Source of the DNA: an uncultured bacterium
GTDB taxonomy: Bacteria; Actinomycetota; Coriobacteriia; Coriobacteriales; Coriobacteriaceae
DNA length: 10,164 bases
Assembly: GCA_905215835.1 (NCBI GenBank)
Contig: CAJMRR010000068.1
Coordinates: 1-10,164, forward strand
Direction: 5' to 3'
The translations under genes and the position numbers were made by a program. Position 1 is the first letter of the stretch. The number at the start of each line of letters is the position of its first letter. This document shows, one piece after another, positions 1 through 6,166 of this stretch. The notes beneath the pieces are model-generated. The model did not search any database. It saw only the letters and a list, made by a program, of their open reading frames with translations, and was not told where the DNA came from.

Positions 1-1338
1 GGCAATGTCGTCATCCAGGCCGATGCTCAGCTGTCTTCGCTGATCGATTACCGCTTTAAGCATCACTTTCGCGCCGAGCGCGGCACGCACGGGCAGGGTG
101 CCCGTCGTAACGGCAAGAGCGGCGAGGACCTGATTCTCAAGGTCCCTATGGGTACCGTGGTGCGCGAGCTCGATCCCGAGACGCAGACCCCGATGTTTGA
201 GATTGCCGACCTGGTGCACGACGGCGAGCGCGTCGTCGTGGCGCCCGGCGGTGCCGGCGGTCTGGGCAACACGCACTTTGTGACGTCGGTGCGTCGCGCT
301 CCGGCCTTTGCCCAGTTGGGCGAACCGGCCGAGGAGCACTGGATCGAGCTCGAGATGAAGCTTATGGCCGATGCCGCGCTCGTGGGCTTTCCCTCCGTGG
401 GTAAGTCATCGCTCATCGCGCGCATGAGTGCCGCCCGTCCCAAGATTGCTGACTACCCGTTTACCACGCTCGTGCCGAACCTCGGCATGGTGCGTTCCGG
501 TGAATATTCTTACGTCGTTGCCGACGTCCCCGGTCTTATCGAAGGCGCGAGCGAGGGTAAGGGCCTGGGTCACCAGTTCCTGCGCCACATTGAGCGTACG
601 GCCCTGATCATGCACGTCGTCGACATGACGGGTGGTTTTGAGGATCGCGATCCGGTCGAGGATTACCACATCATCAACCGCGAGCTCGAGCAGTATGGCG
701 CCGAGCTTTCGGAGCGTCCGCAGATCGTCGTTGCCAACAAGTGCGATGCGCCGGGCACGGCCGACAAGATTGCCGACCTCAAGCGCGCAGCGCTCGACGA
801 TGGACATATGTTCTTTGCCGTGTCTGCCGTGACGGGCGCCGGTCTCAATACGTTGATGCTTGCCGTAGGTGAGCAGGTGGCCAAGCTCCGCGCCGAGTTG
901 GCTGTCTCCGATGAGCCGGTCGTTCTGCGCGACGATGAGTGGGAGCGCCGTCGCCTGCAGCGTGAGAAGCGTTTCCGCATTGTCCAGGAAGAGTCCGGTG
1001 CCTTCCGCGTGGTCGGTCGTGCCATCGAGCGCATGGTCATTCAGACCGACTGGGAAAATGAGGAGGCCGTCATTTACCTGCAGCATAAGTTTGCGCGTAT
1101 GGGTGTTGACGACGCGCTCGAGAAGGCCGGTTGCCGTGCGGGCGACGAGGTCCGCATTTGCCAGCGCGCCTTTGACTTTGAGGGCGCTGAGGACTTCTCG
1201 GAGTACGAGGAGCTCGAGGATGCTGGCGAGGACGTTGCCGTTGAGGCCATTGACGTGACCGATGCTGCGAATGAGGGCGTCGAGGTTGTCGATGCAGTGG
1301 ATGCTGCGGACGATGCCGAGACCTCGGAGGGCGAGTAA
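1..1338 (+). CDS. obgE: GTPase ObgE/CgtA (5' end outside window)
   Basis: Obg-family GTPase that binds the 50S subunit and acts in late ribosome assembly and stress control. The reading frame is open from base 1, so the first roughly 40 residues lie upstream; 445 residues are present. In order: the rest of the glycine-rich Obg fold (to about 360), then the G domain with P-loop GFPSVGKSS (385-411), TTLVPN switch I, DVPG switch II (523-534), NKCD (736-747) and SAVTGAG (823-843). A C-terminal OCT domain follows (about 976-1185). The protein ends in an acidic, valine/alanine-rich tail of about 50 residues (1186-1335). The P-loop with Ser-Val instead of Asn-Ala resembles actinobacterial Obg proteins. 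It is the first visible gene of an operon with nadD, three bases downstream. Identification is secure; only the N-terminus is unseen. Confidence 0.97.
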   Translation, partial: GNVVIQADAQLSSLIDYRFKHHFRAERGTHGQGARRNGKSGEDLILKVPMGTVVRELDPETQTPMFEIADLVHDGERVVVAPGGAGGLGNTHFVTSVRRAPAFAQLGEPAEEHWIELEMKLMADAALVGFPSVGKSSLIARMSAARPKIADYPFTTLVPNLGMVRSGEYSYVVADVPGLIEGASEGKGLGHQFLRHIERTALIMHVVDMTGGFEDRDPVEDYHIINRELEQYGAELSERPQIVVANKCDAPGTADKIADLKRAALDDGHMFFAVSAVTGAGLNTLMLAVGEQVAKLRAELAVSDEPVVLRDDEWERRRLQREKRFRIVQEESGAFRVVGRAIERMVIQTDWENEEAVIYLQHKFARMGVDDALEKAGCRAGDEVRICQRAFDFEGAEDFSEYEELEDAGEDVAVEAIDVTDAANEGVEVVDAVDAADDAETSEGE

Positions 1339-1341
1339 ACC

Positions 1342-2019
1342 ATGTCGCTGCGTGGTGGAATCGGTTTGCCCGAGCTTCCTCTAGAGGACGGGCAGGAGTT
1401 TAGGCTCGGCATTATGGGTGGCACCTTTGATCCCATCCATTACGGGCACCTGGTGACCGCCGAGCAGGCGCGCGAGTCGCTCGATTTGGACGCTGTGCTC
1501 TTTATGCCGGCGGGCTCTCCTGCCTTTAAGCTCGACAAGCCGGTGACGCCTGCCGAGGACCGTTATGCCATGACGGTCCTCGCCACCGCCGCGAACCCGG
1601 CCTTTTTGGCGAGCCGGTTCGAGATCGACCGCCCGGGCGTAACCTATACGGCCGATACGCTTCATGCCCTTCGCGACTTTTACCCGCCGCAGGTTAAGCT
1701 CTACTTTATTACGGGCGCCGACGCGATTATCGATATTGTGACTTGGCATGATGCCGAACGAATCGCTGAGCTTGCTACCTTTATTGCGGCAACGCGACCG
1801 GGTTTTGATATCGATACGGCGCGTGCCCGAATCAAAGATTCGGGGCTGCCGTTCGACGTGCGCTATATTCAGATTCCGGCGCTGGCGATCAGCTCGACGA
1901 ACATTCGTAAGCGAGTTGCCCGCGGCATGAGCGTGCGCTATCTTACGAGCGAGTCTGTGCTCGGCTACATTCGCAAGCGCGGTTTGTATGTCGATCTGGG
2001 CCAAGAAGATTTTGAGTGA
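1342..2019 (+). CDS. nadD: Nicotinate-nucleotide adenylyltransferase NadD
   Basis: Transfers AMP from ATP to nicotinate mononucleotide, giving deamido-NAD in cytoplasmic NAD synthesis. The 225-residue product carries the nucleotidyltransferase motif GGTFDPIHYGH (residues 26-36), the FITGADA segment and the C-terminal ISSTNIR motif (183-189) that contacts ATP phosphates. The ATG lies three bases after the obgE stop, with GGAGG at 1326-1330 inside the obgE end, so translation is probably coupled. The protein has about 20 residues before the first beta strand; the next in-frame ATG (1414) would remove that strand, so the upstream start is preferred. The pairing with yqeK and rsfS downstream is a common arrangement in Gram-positive lineages. 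Confidence 0.95.
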   Translation: MSLRGGIGLPELPLEDGQEFRLGIMGGTFDPIHYGHLVTAEQARESLDLDAVLFMPAGSPAFKLDKPVTPAEDRYAMTVLATAANPAFLASRFEIDRPGVTYTADTLHALRDFYPPQVKLYFITGADAIIDIVTWHDAERIAELATFIAATRPGFDIDTARARIKDSGLPFDVRYIQIPALAISSTNIRKRVARGMSVRYLTSESVLGYIRKRGLYVDLGQEDFE

Positions 2020-2031
2020 TGGGGGTCTACG

Positions 2032-2640
2032 TTGTCGGTAGAGGATCAGTTTGAGGGCGATGAGCGCGCGCTGCTCAAGCGCATTCAAGAGCTGCTCGAT
2101 GTTCGCATGAAGGATAAGCGTAAGCGCTATGTGCATTCGCTGGGTGTTGCCGAGACCGCACTTCATCTGGCCGAGGTCTACGGCGTTGACCGCTTTGATG
2201 CCGCTGCCGCCGGCCTGATCCATGACTGGGACAAAGTGCTCTCCGACGACGAGCTGGTCACGCGCGCTCTGCATTACGGCATTAAGATTGCCGGCTCTCC
2301 TTCCGCCGCGACGCCGCTTTTGCATGGCCCTGTTGCCGCCTATGAGCTTCCGCAGCTTTTCCCCGAGTTGTCGCCGGCCGTTTTCCAGGCTGTCGACCGT
2401 CACACCGTGGGTGCCTGTGACATGACGCCGCTCGATATGGTGGTCTTTGTGGCCGATGCCATCGAGCCCAACCGCCACGGCGACTATGCGCATGCGCTGC
2501 GCAAGATGGTGGGGGAGTCGACGCTCGATGAGTTGTTCTTCTCCTGTTTTGCGCAGGGTCTGGTCTATGTGATCCAGTCCGGGCGCTATCTTTATCCCAC
2601 GGCTATTACGATTTACAACCATTACGCCCAGCTGCGCTAG
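2032..2640 (+). CDS. yqeK: HD-domain Ap4A hydrolase YqeK
   Basis: YqeK-family HD-domain protein of 202 residues; characterised relatives hydrolyse diadenosine tetraphosphate symmetrically to ADP with a di-iron centre. Visible candidate metal ligands are H35 (in RYVHSLGV), the HD pair H64-D65 (in LIHDWDK), H98 (LLHGPVA), H124 (DRHTVG) and D142 (VADAIEPNR), matching the family pattern in order and spacing. The start is taken as TTG at 2032, five bases after the G-rich run 2021-2026. The next in-frame ATG (2107) would leave only nine residues before H35. It lies 12 bases after nadD and 28 before rsfS, as part of the same operon. Family assignment is firm; the substrate is inferred from relatives. 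Confidence 0.92.
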   Translation: MSVEDQFEGDERALLKRIQELLDVRMKDKRKRYVHSLGVAETALHLAEVYGVDRFDAAAAGLIHDWDKVLSDDELVTRALHYGIKIAGSPSAATPLLHGPVAAYELPQLFPELSPAVFQAVDRHTVGACDMTPLDMVVFVADAIEPNRHGDYAHALRKMVGESTLDELFFSCFAQGLVYVIQSGRYLYPTAITIYNHYAQLR

Positions 2641-2668
2641 CTCGGGTGCGTCTAGAAAGAGGTATTCC

Positions 2669-3124
2669 ATGGCCGACGAGACCATGACCGACGAGCAGAT
2701 TCTTGAAGGTGTGGAGCACAAGAGCTTCGTCGCCACGTCCGACCGCACTGCCGCCTCGCTGTCCGCGAGCGGTGTCGCCGCCGAGGATGTCGCCCGCGCC
2801 GCCGCGCAGGCCGCCTACGACAAGAAGGGCGAGGACGTTCAGGTGCTCGACCTGACCGAGCTTTCCGACGTGTGCGACTACTTTGTGCTTGCCACCGGTA
2901 CCAACAACCGCCAGGTCGATTCGATCGTCGACGAGATCGAGGAGAAGGTCGCCGAGGCTTGCGGCGAGCATCCGTTCTCCATCGAGGGCCGCGAGCAGAA
3001 GACCTGGATGCTCATGGACTACGGTTCGGTTGTCGTCCACGTCTTCACTCCCGAAGCCCGCGACTTCTACCGCCTCGAGAAGCTCTGGGGAGACGCCCCC
3101 CAGCTCCCCCTCAACCTCCTCTAA
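2669..3124 (+). CDS. rsfS: Ribosomal silencing factor RsfS
   Basis: RsfS (YbeB/Iojap family) binds uL14 on the 50S subunit and blocks subunit joining under nutrient limitation. The 151-residue product has the full core from about residue 35: VLDLTELSDVCDYFVLATG, then NRQVDSIVDEI, the EGREQKTWMLMDYGSVVVHVF strand pair (read as two adjoining segments), and the terminal FYRLEKLWGD helix. The ATG has a good Shine-Dalgarno sequence (AAAGAGG at 2656-2662, six-base spacer). The N-terminus is about 30 residues longer than usual for the family and is polar. It is the last gene of the obgE operon. The final A of its TAA stop is also the first base of the left REP repeat. Identification is secure. Confidence 0.95.
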   Translation: MADETMTDEQILEGVEHKSFVATSDRTAASLSASGVAAEDVARAAAQAAYDKKGEDVQVLDLTELSDVCDYFVLATGTNNRQVDSIVDEIEEKVAEACGEHPFSIEGREQKTWMLMDYGSVVVHVFTPEARDFYRLEKLWGDAPQLPLNLL

Positions 3125-3158
3125 ATGATTTTTCTGGGACGGGGATAAAATAATCATT
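3124..3158 (+). repeat. Left REP-like palindromic repeat
   Basis: A 35-bp element starting AATGATT (3124-3130) and ending in its reverse complement AATCATT (3152-3158). This gives a 7-bp stem around a 21-nt loop that carries GGGACGGGG. It matches the reverse complement of 4010-4044 at 29 of 35 positions without gaps. The match stops exactly at the palindromic ends. The first base belongs to the rsfS stop codon. Confidence 0.85.
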
Positions 3159-3168
3159 GCTACCGTTT

Positions 3169-3207
3169 GCCGAACCGCTCACCTTTGTTGGGCGGTTCGG
3201 CCTTTTT
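3169..3207 (+). terminator. Rho-independent terminator
   Basis: A perfect 10-bp stem, GCCGAACCGC (3169-3178) with GCGGTTCGGC (3192-3201), a 13-nt loop, then C and five T (3203-3207) in a pyrimidine-rich stretch running to about 3224. The T-run is only on the plus strand, so it should stop transcripts coming from rsfS. It lies between the left REP and the RAYT gene, not directly after rsfS. Confidence 0.9.
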
Positions 3208-3261
3208 CTTCCTTTCCTTTTGTATGCTGTGACTACTGCATCCTTGGAAGGGAGGGTTTCG

Positions 3262-4002
3262 ATGACTCGTGTTGCCCGTGCGTTGTCCGAACTCGGCCAT
3301 TATCACGTCATGCTCAAGGGCTGTGCTGGTCAGCTGATCTTCGAAGACGATGACGATCGCCTTTATTTTCTCAATCTATTGAACAGACGATTTACGTCCG
3401 CTCATATTCGTCTTCTTGCCTGGTGCCTCATGGACAATCATGTTCACCTGCTATTTGATGATCTCGATAATCAGATGAGCGTTGCTATGCATGCGATTGA
3501 TACGGCATATGCGAAACACTTCAATCAAAAAACCGGCCGCCGCGGACCAGTGTTCCAGGAGCGATTCAAGAGTGTGATCATTTCTGACGACAAACAGCTG
3601 CTCCGTTGCGTCCGATACATACACGACAATCCTGCAAAAGCAGGTATTTCTTCTGCTCCTCTGTATCGCTGGAGCAGCTTCCATGAGTATTTCTCTCATC
3701 CCGAAATTTGTGATTGTGAAGGTATTCTCAATCTGTTTGGGGGTACGGAAGCGTTTTATCTTTCGAGTACCGACGGCAAGCCTAATCCCTATTTTATGCC
3801 CGAAGGTAAGCATATCTCCGATATGGATGCGCTGGAAGTTGCCCGGGCTCTTTTGGCTCCGCATGAGCCTTATCAGCTTAAAACTTTGCCGAAATCAGAG
3901 CGAAATCGTCTTCTGGCAGTGTTGAGGCATCGGGGGTTTACGATTGACCAGATTTCGCGTCTGACGGGAATTGGGACCAATATCATTCAAAGGGCGAAAT
4001 GA
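3262..4002 (+). CDS. REP-associated tyrosine transposase (RAYT, Y1_Tnp/HUH)
   Basis: Single-strand DNA transposase of the IS200-like Y1 family, 246 residues. Visible in order: HYHVMLKG beta strand near the N-terminus, LMDNHVHLL with the metal-binding HUH pair H60/H62, the candidate nucleophile Y83 in the AYAKHFN helix, GPVFQERFKS, RYIHDNPAKAG (118-128) and WSSFHEY (137-143). A helix-turn-helix-like tail follows (about 221-246). The RYIHDNP and WSS blocks and the extended C-terminus fit RAYTs better than short IS200 TnpA. The frame is open further upstream to a TTG at 3157, but ATG 3262 has GGGAGG (3250-3255) at a good distance and begins at the conserved domain. No convincing promoter was found between the terminator and the gene. 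Codon use is more AT-rich than in its neighbours, suggesting acquisition. Catalytic residues look intact. Confidence 0.88.
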   Translation: MTRVARALSELGHYHVMLKGCAGQLIFEDDDDRLYFLNLLNRRFTSAHIRLLAWCLMDNHVHLLFDDLDNQMSVAMHAIDTAYAKHFNQKTGRRGPVFQERFKSVIISDDKQLLRCVRYIHDNPAKAGISSAPLYRWSSFHEYFSHPEICDCEGILNLFGGTEAFYLSSTDGKPNPYFMPEGKHISDMDALEVARALLAPHEPYQLKTLPKSERNRLLAVLRHRGFTIDQISRLTGIGTNIIQRAK

Positions 4003-4009
4003 CGCTTCA

Positions 4010-4044
4010 AATGATTAAAAAATCCCCGTCCTAGAATAATCATT
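4010..4044 (-). repeat. Right REP-like palindromic repeat (inverted copy)
   Basis: Inverted copy of the 3124-3158 repeat. Read on the minus strand it has the stem AATGATTA/TAATCATT (8 bp) and a 19-nt loop with GGACGGGG. Differences from the left copy are at repeat positions 8, 13 and 24-27. The change at position 8 extends the stem by one pair. It lies seven bases after the RAYT stop and 33 bases from the dinB stop. Confidence 0.85.
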
Positions 4045-4077
4045 CGCAGCTGCCCGGCTTTCTTTTTGCCTTAGGGA

Positions 4078-5331
4078 CTAATCGTTGAAGCGGGATTGGC
4101 GGCCGAAGGATAGGGCGGTGTCGCCGAACTTGTCTCGGACGGCGTCGATAGCGACCGAGAGGTCGCGACGGTCGCTCGATTGGGCTCCGCGGTCGTCGAC
4201 TTCGCAGAACAGGTCGGTCTGGATGCCGCCCTGATGGTCAAAGTCGCTCATGCCGATGCCTGCTAAGCGAACGTGCATTCCTTCCTGCCAGATGTTGTCG
4301 AGCAGTTCGAGCGCTACGGCCACAAAGATATTCTCGTCGTCGGTAGGGTGGGGAAGTCGCCGCTGCGCCGTTCGCCCGCTTCCATACGAATACTTGAGCT
4401 TGAGCGTCACCGTGGCGCCCGTCAGTCCTTGGCGGCGCAGACGGCGTCCCACTGACTCTCCCAACAGCGCAATCGCCGCCTCAATATCCCCACGCTCAGT
4501 CAAATCTTTCGCAAAGGTGCGTTCATTGCTGACCGACTTGACCTCGCGTTCTTCATCGAGACTCGTGACTTCGGAGATTTCGAGTCCTAGCGCACGCTGG
4601 CGCATGCGTTCGCCGTTGACACCAAAAATAGAGGCCAAGGTGGATTCCGGTGCACGTGACAGCTCGCCGAGCGTGTAGATGCGCATGCGGCGCAGCCGCT
4701 CCTCGGCCGAGCGTCCGATGCCGCTCATGGCAGATACCGGCAGCGCGGCCAAAAAGCGCTGCTCGGTTCCGGGGCGCACGATAGTCAGCCCAAACGGCTT
4801 ATCCCGCTCGCTTGCGATCTTTGCGACCGTCTTGTTGCAGCCCACGCCAATGGAGCACGTCACTCCCAGCTCTGCCACGCGATCGCTTATACGCCGCGCA
4901 ACCAGCAGCGGGTCTTCGGGCGCAAAGCGACCCGGTGTGATATCGATGAAGGCTTCGTCGATGGATACGCGCTCAACGCGCGGGGTCTCGTCGGCGAGAA
5001 TCGCCATAACCTGCGCGCTTACCTCGCGGTAGCGATCAAAGTGCCCGTGCGTCCAAATGGCTTGCGGGCACAAGCGCCGTGCCTCGGCTGAGGGCATGGC
5101 GGAGTGCACGCCAAAGCGACGTGCCTCATACGAACACGTGGACACGACGCCACGCGAATCGGCGTCTCCGCCCACGATGAGCGGCTTTCCGCGCCATTCG
5201 GGATGATCGAGTATCTCCACGCTCGCAAAAAACGCATCGAGGTCCATGAGGCCCACCGCCGGACCCGTCCAGGGAGGCGGCGTGACGCCCATGGCATCCT
5301 CATAACCGTATGTATGTTCGCGTCTTTCCAT
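4078..5331 (-). CDS. dinB: DNA polymerase IV (Y-family)
   Basis: Error-prone Y-family translesion polymerase. With the ATG at 5331 it has 417 residues. Motifs: MDLDAFFASVE (29-39) with metal ligand D30 and steric-gate F35, YEARRFGVHSAMP (68-80), SIDEAFID with D125/E126, and SIGVGCNKTVAKIAS in the palm. A helix-hairpin-helix (MSGIGRSAEERL) and the little-finger domain follow. QTDLF (371-375) is a likely sliding-clamp motif, followed by about 40 more residues ending in the usual DKFGDTALSFG block. The start is uncertain: ATG 5331 has no Shine-Dalgarno sequence, while the in-frame ATG at 5292 (residue 14) has GAGG (5298-5301) five bases upstream. It stands alone on the minus strand, divergent from rpsP. 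No LexA box was recognised upstream. Confidence 0.95.
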   Translation of the reverse strand: MERREHTYGYEDAMGVTPPPWTGPAVGLMDLDAFFASVEILDHPEWRGKPLIVGGDADSRGVVSTCSYEARRFGVHSAMPSAEARRLCPQAIWTHGHFDRYREVSAQVMAILADETPRVERVSIDEAFIDITPGRFAPEDPLLVARRISDRVAELGVTCSIGVGCNKTVAKIASERDKPFGLTIVRPGTEQRFLAALPVSAMSGIGRSAEERLRRMRIYTLGELSRAPESTLASIFGVNGERMRQRALGLEISEVTSLDEEREVKSVSNERTFAKDLTERGDIEAAIALLGESVGRRLRRQGLTGATVTLKLKYSYGSGRTAQRRLPHPTDDENIFVAVALELLDNIWQEGMHVRLAGIGMSDFDHQGGIQTDLFCEVDDRGAQSSDRRDLSVAIDAVRDKFGDTALSFGRQSRFND

Positions 5332-5337
5332 GTCATG

Positions 5338-5343
5338 AGTATA
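5338..5343 (-). promoter_or_regulatory. Candidate dinB -10 box
   Basis: TATACT on the minus strand (5 of 6 to TATAAT). Transcription would start near 5331, the A of the first dinB ATG. There is no recognisable -35 at 5361-5366. With the downstream start at 5292 this would leave a short leader of about 39 nt containing a GAGG ribosome site. Confidence 0.4.
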
Positions 5344-5377
5344 CCGCGCAGCTCATGTGGGGTGCGTGTATGTGCTT

Positions 5378-5413
5378 GCAAATCCCGAATTCTTGTCTAA
5401 GATATGGATTTGC
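5378..5413. repeat. 8-bp perfect inverted repeat between dinB and rpsP
   Basis: GCAAATCC (5378-5385) and GGATTTGC (5406-5413) are perfect reverse complements separated by 20 bases. They lie between the dinB -10 candidate and the rpsP promoter. No T-run follows on either strand, so it is unlikely to be a terminator. It could be an operator for a dimeric regulator, or chance. Confidence 0.5.
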
Positions 5414-5447
5414 CCTCGACTACACCGAAGAAGTTGGTCTCACGGAC

Positions 5448-5476
5448 TTCACCTGCCCGCGTCGATGGCGTATTAT
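5448..5476 (+). promoter_or_regulatory. Candidate rpsP operon promoter
   Basis: A -35-like TTCACC (5448-5453, 4 of 6) and a -10 TATTAT (5471-5476, 5 of 6) are separated by exactly 17 bases. The predicted start near 5483 gives a leader of about 50 nt before rpsP. This is the best promoter-like pair in the 200-bp divergent gap. Confidence 0.6.
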
Positions 5477-5498
5477 GTTCAACTGTTTGTTTGTAGTT

Positions 5499-5526
5499 GC
5501 AGCCTAAAGCTGCTTGGTTGGAGGAG
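5499..5526 (+). promoter_or_regulatory. rpsP leader hairpin and ribosome binding site
   Basis: A small hairpin, GCAGC (5499-5503) with GCTGC (5509-5513) and a CTAAA loop, lies six bases before a strong Shine-Dalgarno sequence GGAGGAG (5520-5526). The latter is six bases from the TTG at 5533 and fixes the rpsP start there instead of at the in-frame ATG 5497, which would translate through the hairpin and ribosome site. Confidence 0.65.
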
Positions 5527-5532
5527 TTTCCT

Positions 5533-5874
5533 TTGGCAGTCAAGATTCGCCTTGCTCGTCACGGCGCTAAGAAGCGTCCGTACTACCGTGTCGTCGTCGC
5601 CGATTCCCGCGCCCCGCGTGACGGTCGTATCATCGAGGAGGTTGGCCGCTACAACCCGATGACCGCCCCCAAGACCATCAACCTTGACCTCGAGAAGATC
5701 GCCGACTGGCAGTCCAAGGGCGCTCAGCTCACCGACGCCGTCGCCGCTCTGGTCAAGGCCGCCAACGAGGGCGAGAAGACCGAGACCGTCGTCAAGAAGT
5801 CCAAGAAGCAGCTCGCCAAAGAGGCCGAGGCCGCTAAGGCTGCCGCTGAGGCCGCTGAGGGCGCCGAGGAGTAA
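5533..5874 (+). CDS. rpsP: 30S ribosomal protein bS16
   Basis: Small-subunit protein bS16, 113 residues from the TTG start. The N-terminus AVKIRLARHGAKKRPYYRVV and the block DSRAPRDGRIIEEVGRYNP are diagnostic. After the usual core of about 80 residues comes a low-complexity Lys/Ala/Glu tail (from about residue 84), as seen in many actinobacterial bS16 proteins. The start is set by GGAGGAG at 5520-5526 and by homology: residues upstream of it do not resemble bS16. It is the first gene of the rpsP-khpA-rimM-trmD-lepB cluster and is probably driven by the promoter at 5448-5476. Its final GAGGAG also serves as ribosome site for khpA. Confidence 0.97.
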   Translation: MAVKIRLARHGAKKRPYYRVVVADSRAPRDGRIIEEVGRYNPMTAPKTINLDLEKIADWQSKGAQLTDAVAALVKAANEGEKTETVVKKSKKQLAKEAEAAKAAAEAAEGAEE

Positions 5875-5877
5875 ATC

Positions 5878-6162
5878 GTGCCTGAGGTTGACGCTGCACA
5901 GCTCGAGGGTGAGGCAATGCTCTCAGATCGCATCGCCGATCTCGTCGAATATCTCGTTGTTCAGATCGTCGACGACCCGGATTCCGTGAGCCTTGAGGTC
6001 ATCGATGGTGATGACGCCTCTACGATTGAGGTTTCGGTCGCCGAGGATGACGTCGCTAAGGTCATCGGCCGTCGTGGCCGTACCATCAAGGCCATTCGCA
6101 CGCTCGCCCGTGCACTGGCCGCTCGCCTCGACACTGCTGTCGAGGTAGAGGTTCTGGGCTAG
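5878..6162 (+). CDS. khpA: KH-domain RNA-binding protein KhpA
   Basis: Small single-KH RNA-binding protein (KhpA/YlqC family), 94 residues from GTG 5878. The KH signature KVIGRRGRTIKAIRTL carries the GxxG loop (GRRG) that grips RNA. In some Gram-positive bacteria KhpA pairs with KhpB to affect RNA levels and cell-wall growth; that role here is inference. GTG 5878 has GAGGAG at 5866-5871 with a six-base spacer. ATG 5917 is also possible: it has GAGGG upstream and would give 81 residues, closer to the usual length. Placement between rpsP and rimM is a conserved arrangement in Gram-positive bacteria. Confidence 0.92.
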   Translation: MPEVDAAQLEGEAMLSDRIADLVEYLVVQIVDDPDSVSLEVIDGDDASTIEVSVAEDDVAKVIGRRGRTIKAIRTLARALAARLDTAVEVEVLG

Positions 6163-6166
6163 GACC

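Larger units (their letters stand above)
3124..4044 (+). mobile_element. RAYT unit bounded by inverted 35-bp REP repeats
   Basis: A 921-bp unit: left palindromic repeat, intrinsic terminator, tyrosine-HUH transposase gene, and the same palindromic repeat in opposite orientation. Its base composition differs from its surroundings: 3361-3420 has 23 G/C of 60, while the glyS stretch 9241-9300 has 41 of 60. No target-site duplication is visible outside the two repeats, which fits HUH chemistry. It occupies the convergent gap between rsfS and dinB, where insertion should disturb little. RAYT genes are known from other bacteria to be flanked by inverted REP sequences and to be linked to their spread; that this unit is itself mobile is inference. 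Confidence 0.75.

Noticed and set aside
1381..2748. Long open frame on the minus strand (455 codons) opposite nadD and yqeK
   Set aside because: Same codon-bias shadow: it spans two well-supported genes and shows no domain of its own.
3157..3261. Upstream TTG extension of the transposase frame by 35 codons
   Set aside because: It would start inside the left REP and translate through the terminator stem and T-run, while ATG 3262 has a good ribosome site and begins at the conserved domain.
3631..3644. CCTGC-AAAA-GCAGG hairpin inside the transposase gene
   Set aside because: It encodes the conserved NPAKAG segment of the protein and is short; coding constraint explains it.
4045..4077. Terminator between the right REP and the dinB stop
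   Set aside because: GCAGCTGC and GCCCGGC are too compact to form a hairpin with a loop, and the T-rich stretch is on the plus strand without a proper stem before it.
5299..5325. Possible LexA (SOS) box near the dinB start, CGAAC on the minus strand
   Set aside because: Only the left half resembles the Gram-positive CGAAC-N4-GTTCG box; the right half does not match at the required spacing.
5344..5447. tRNA or small RNA gene in the dinB-rpsP gap
   Set aside because: No cloverleaf, no TTC-arm sequence and no terminator; only the short inverted repeat was found.
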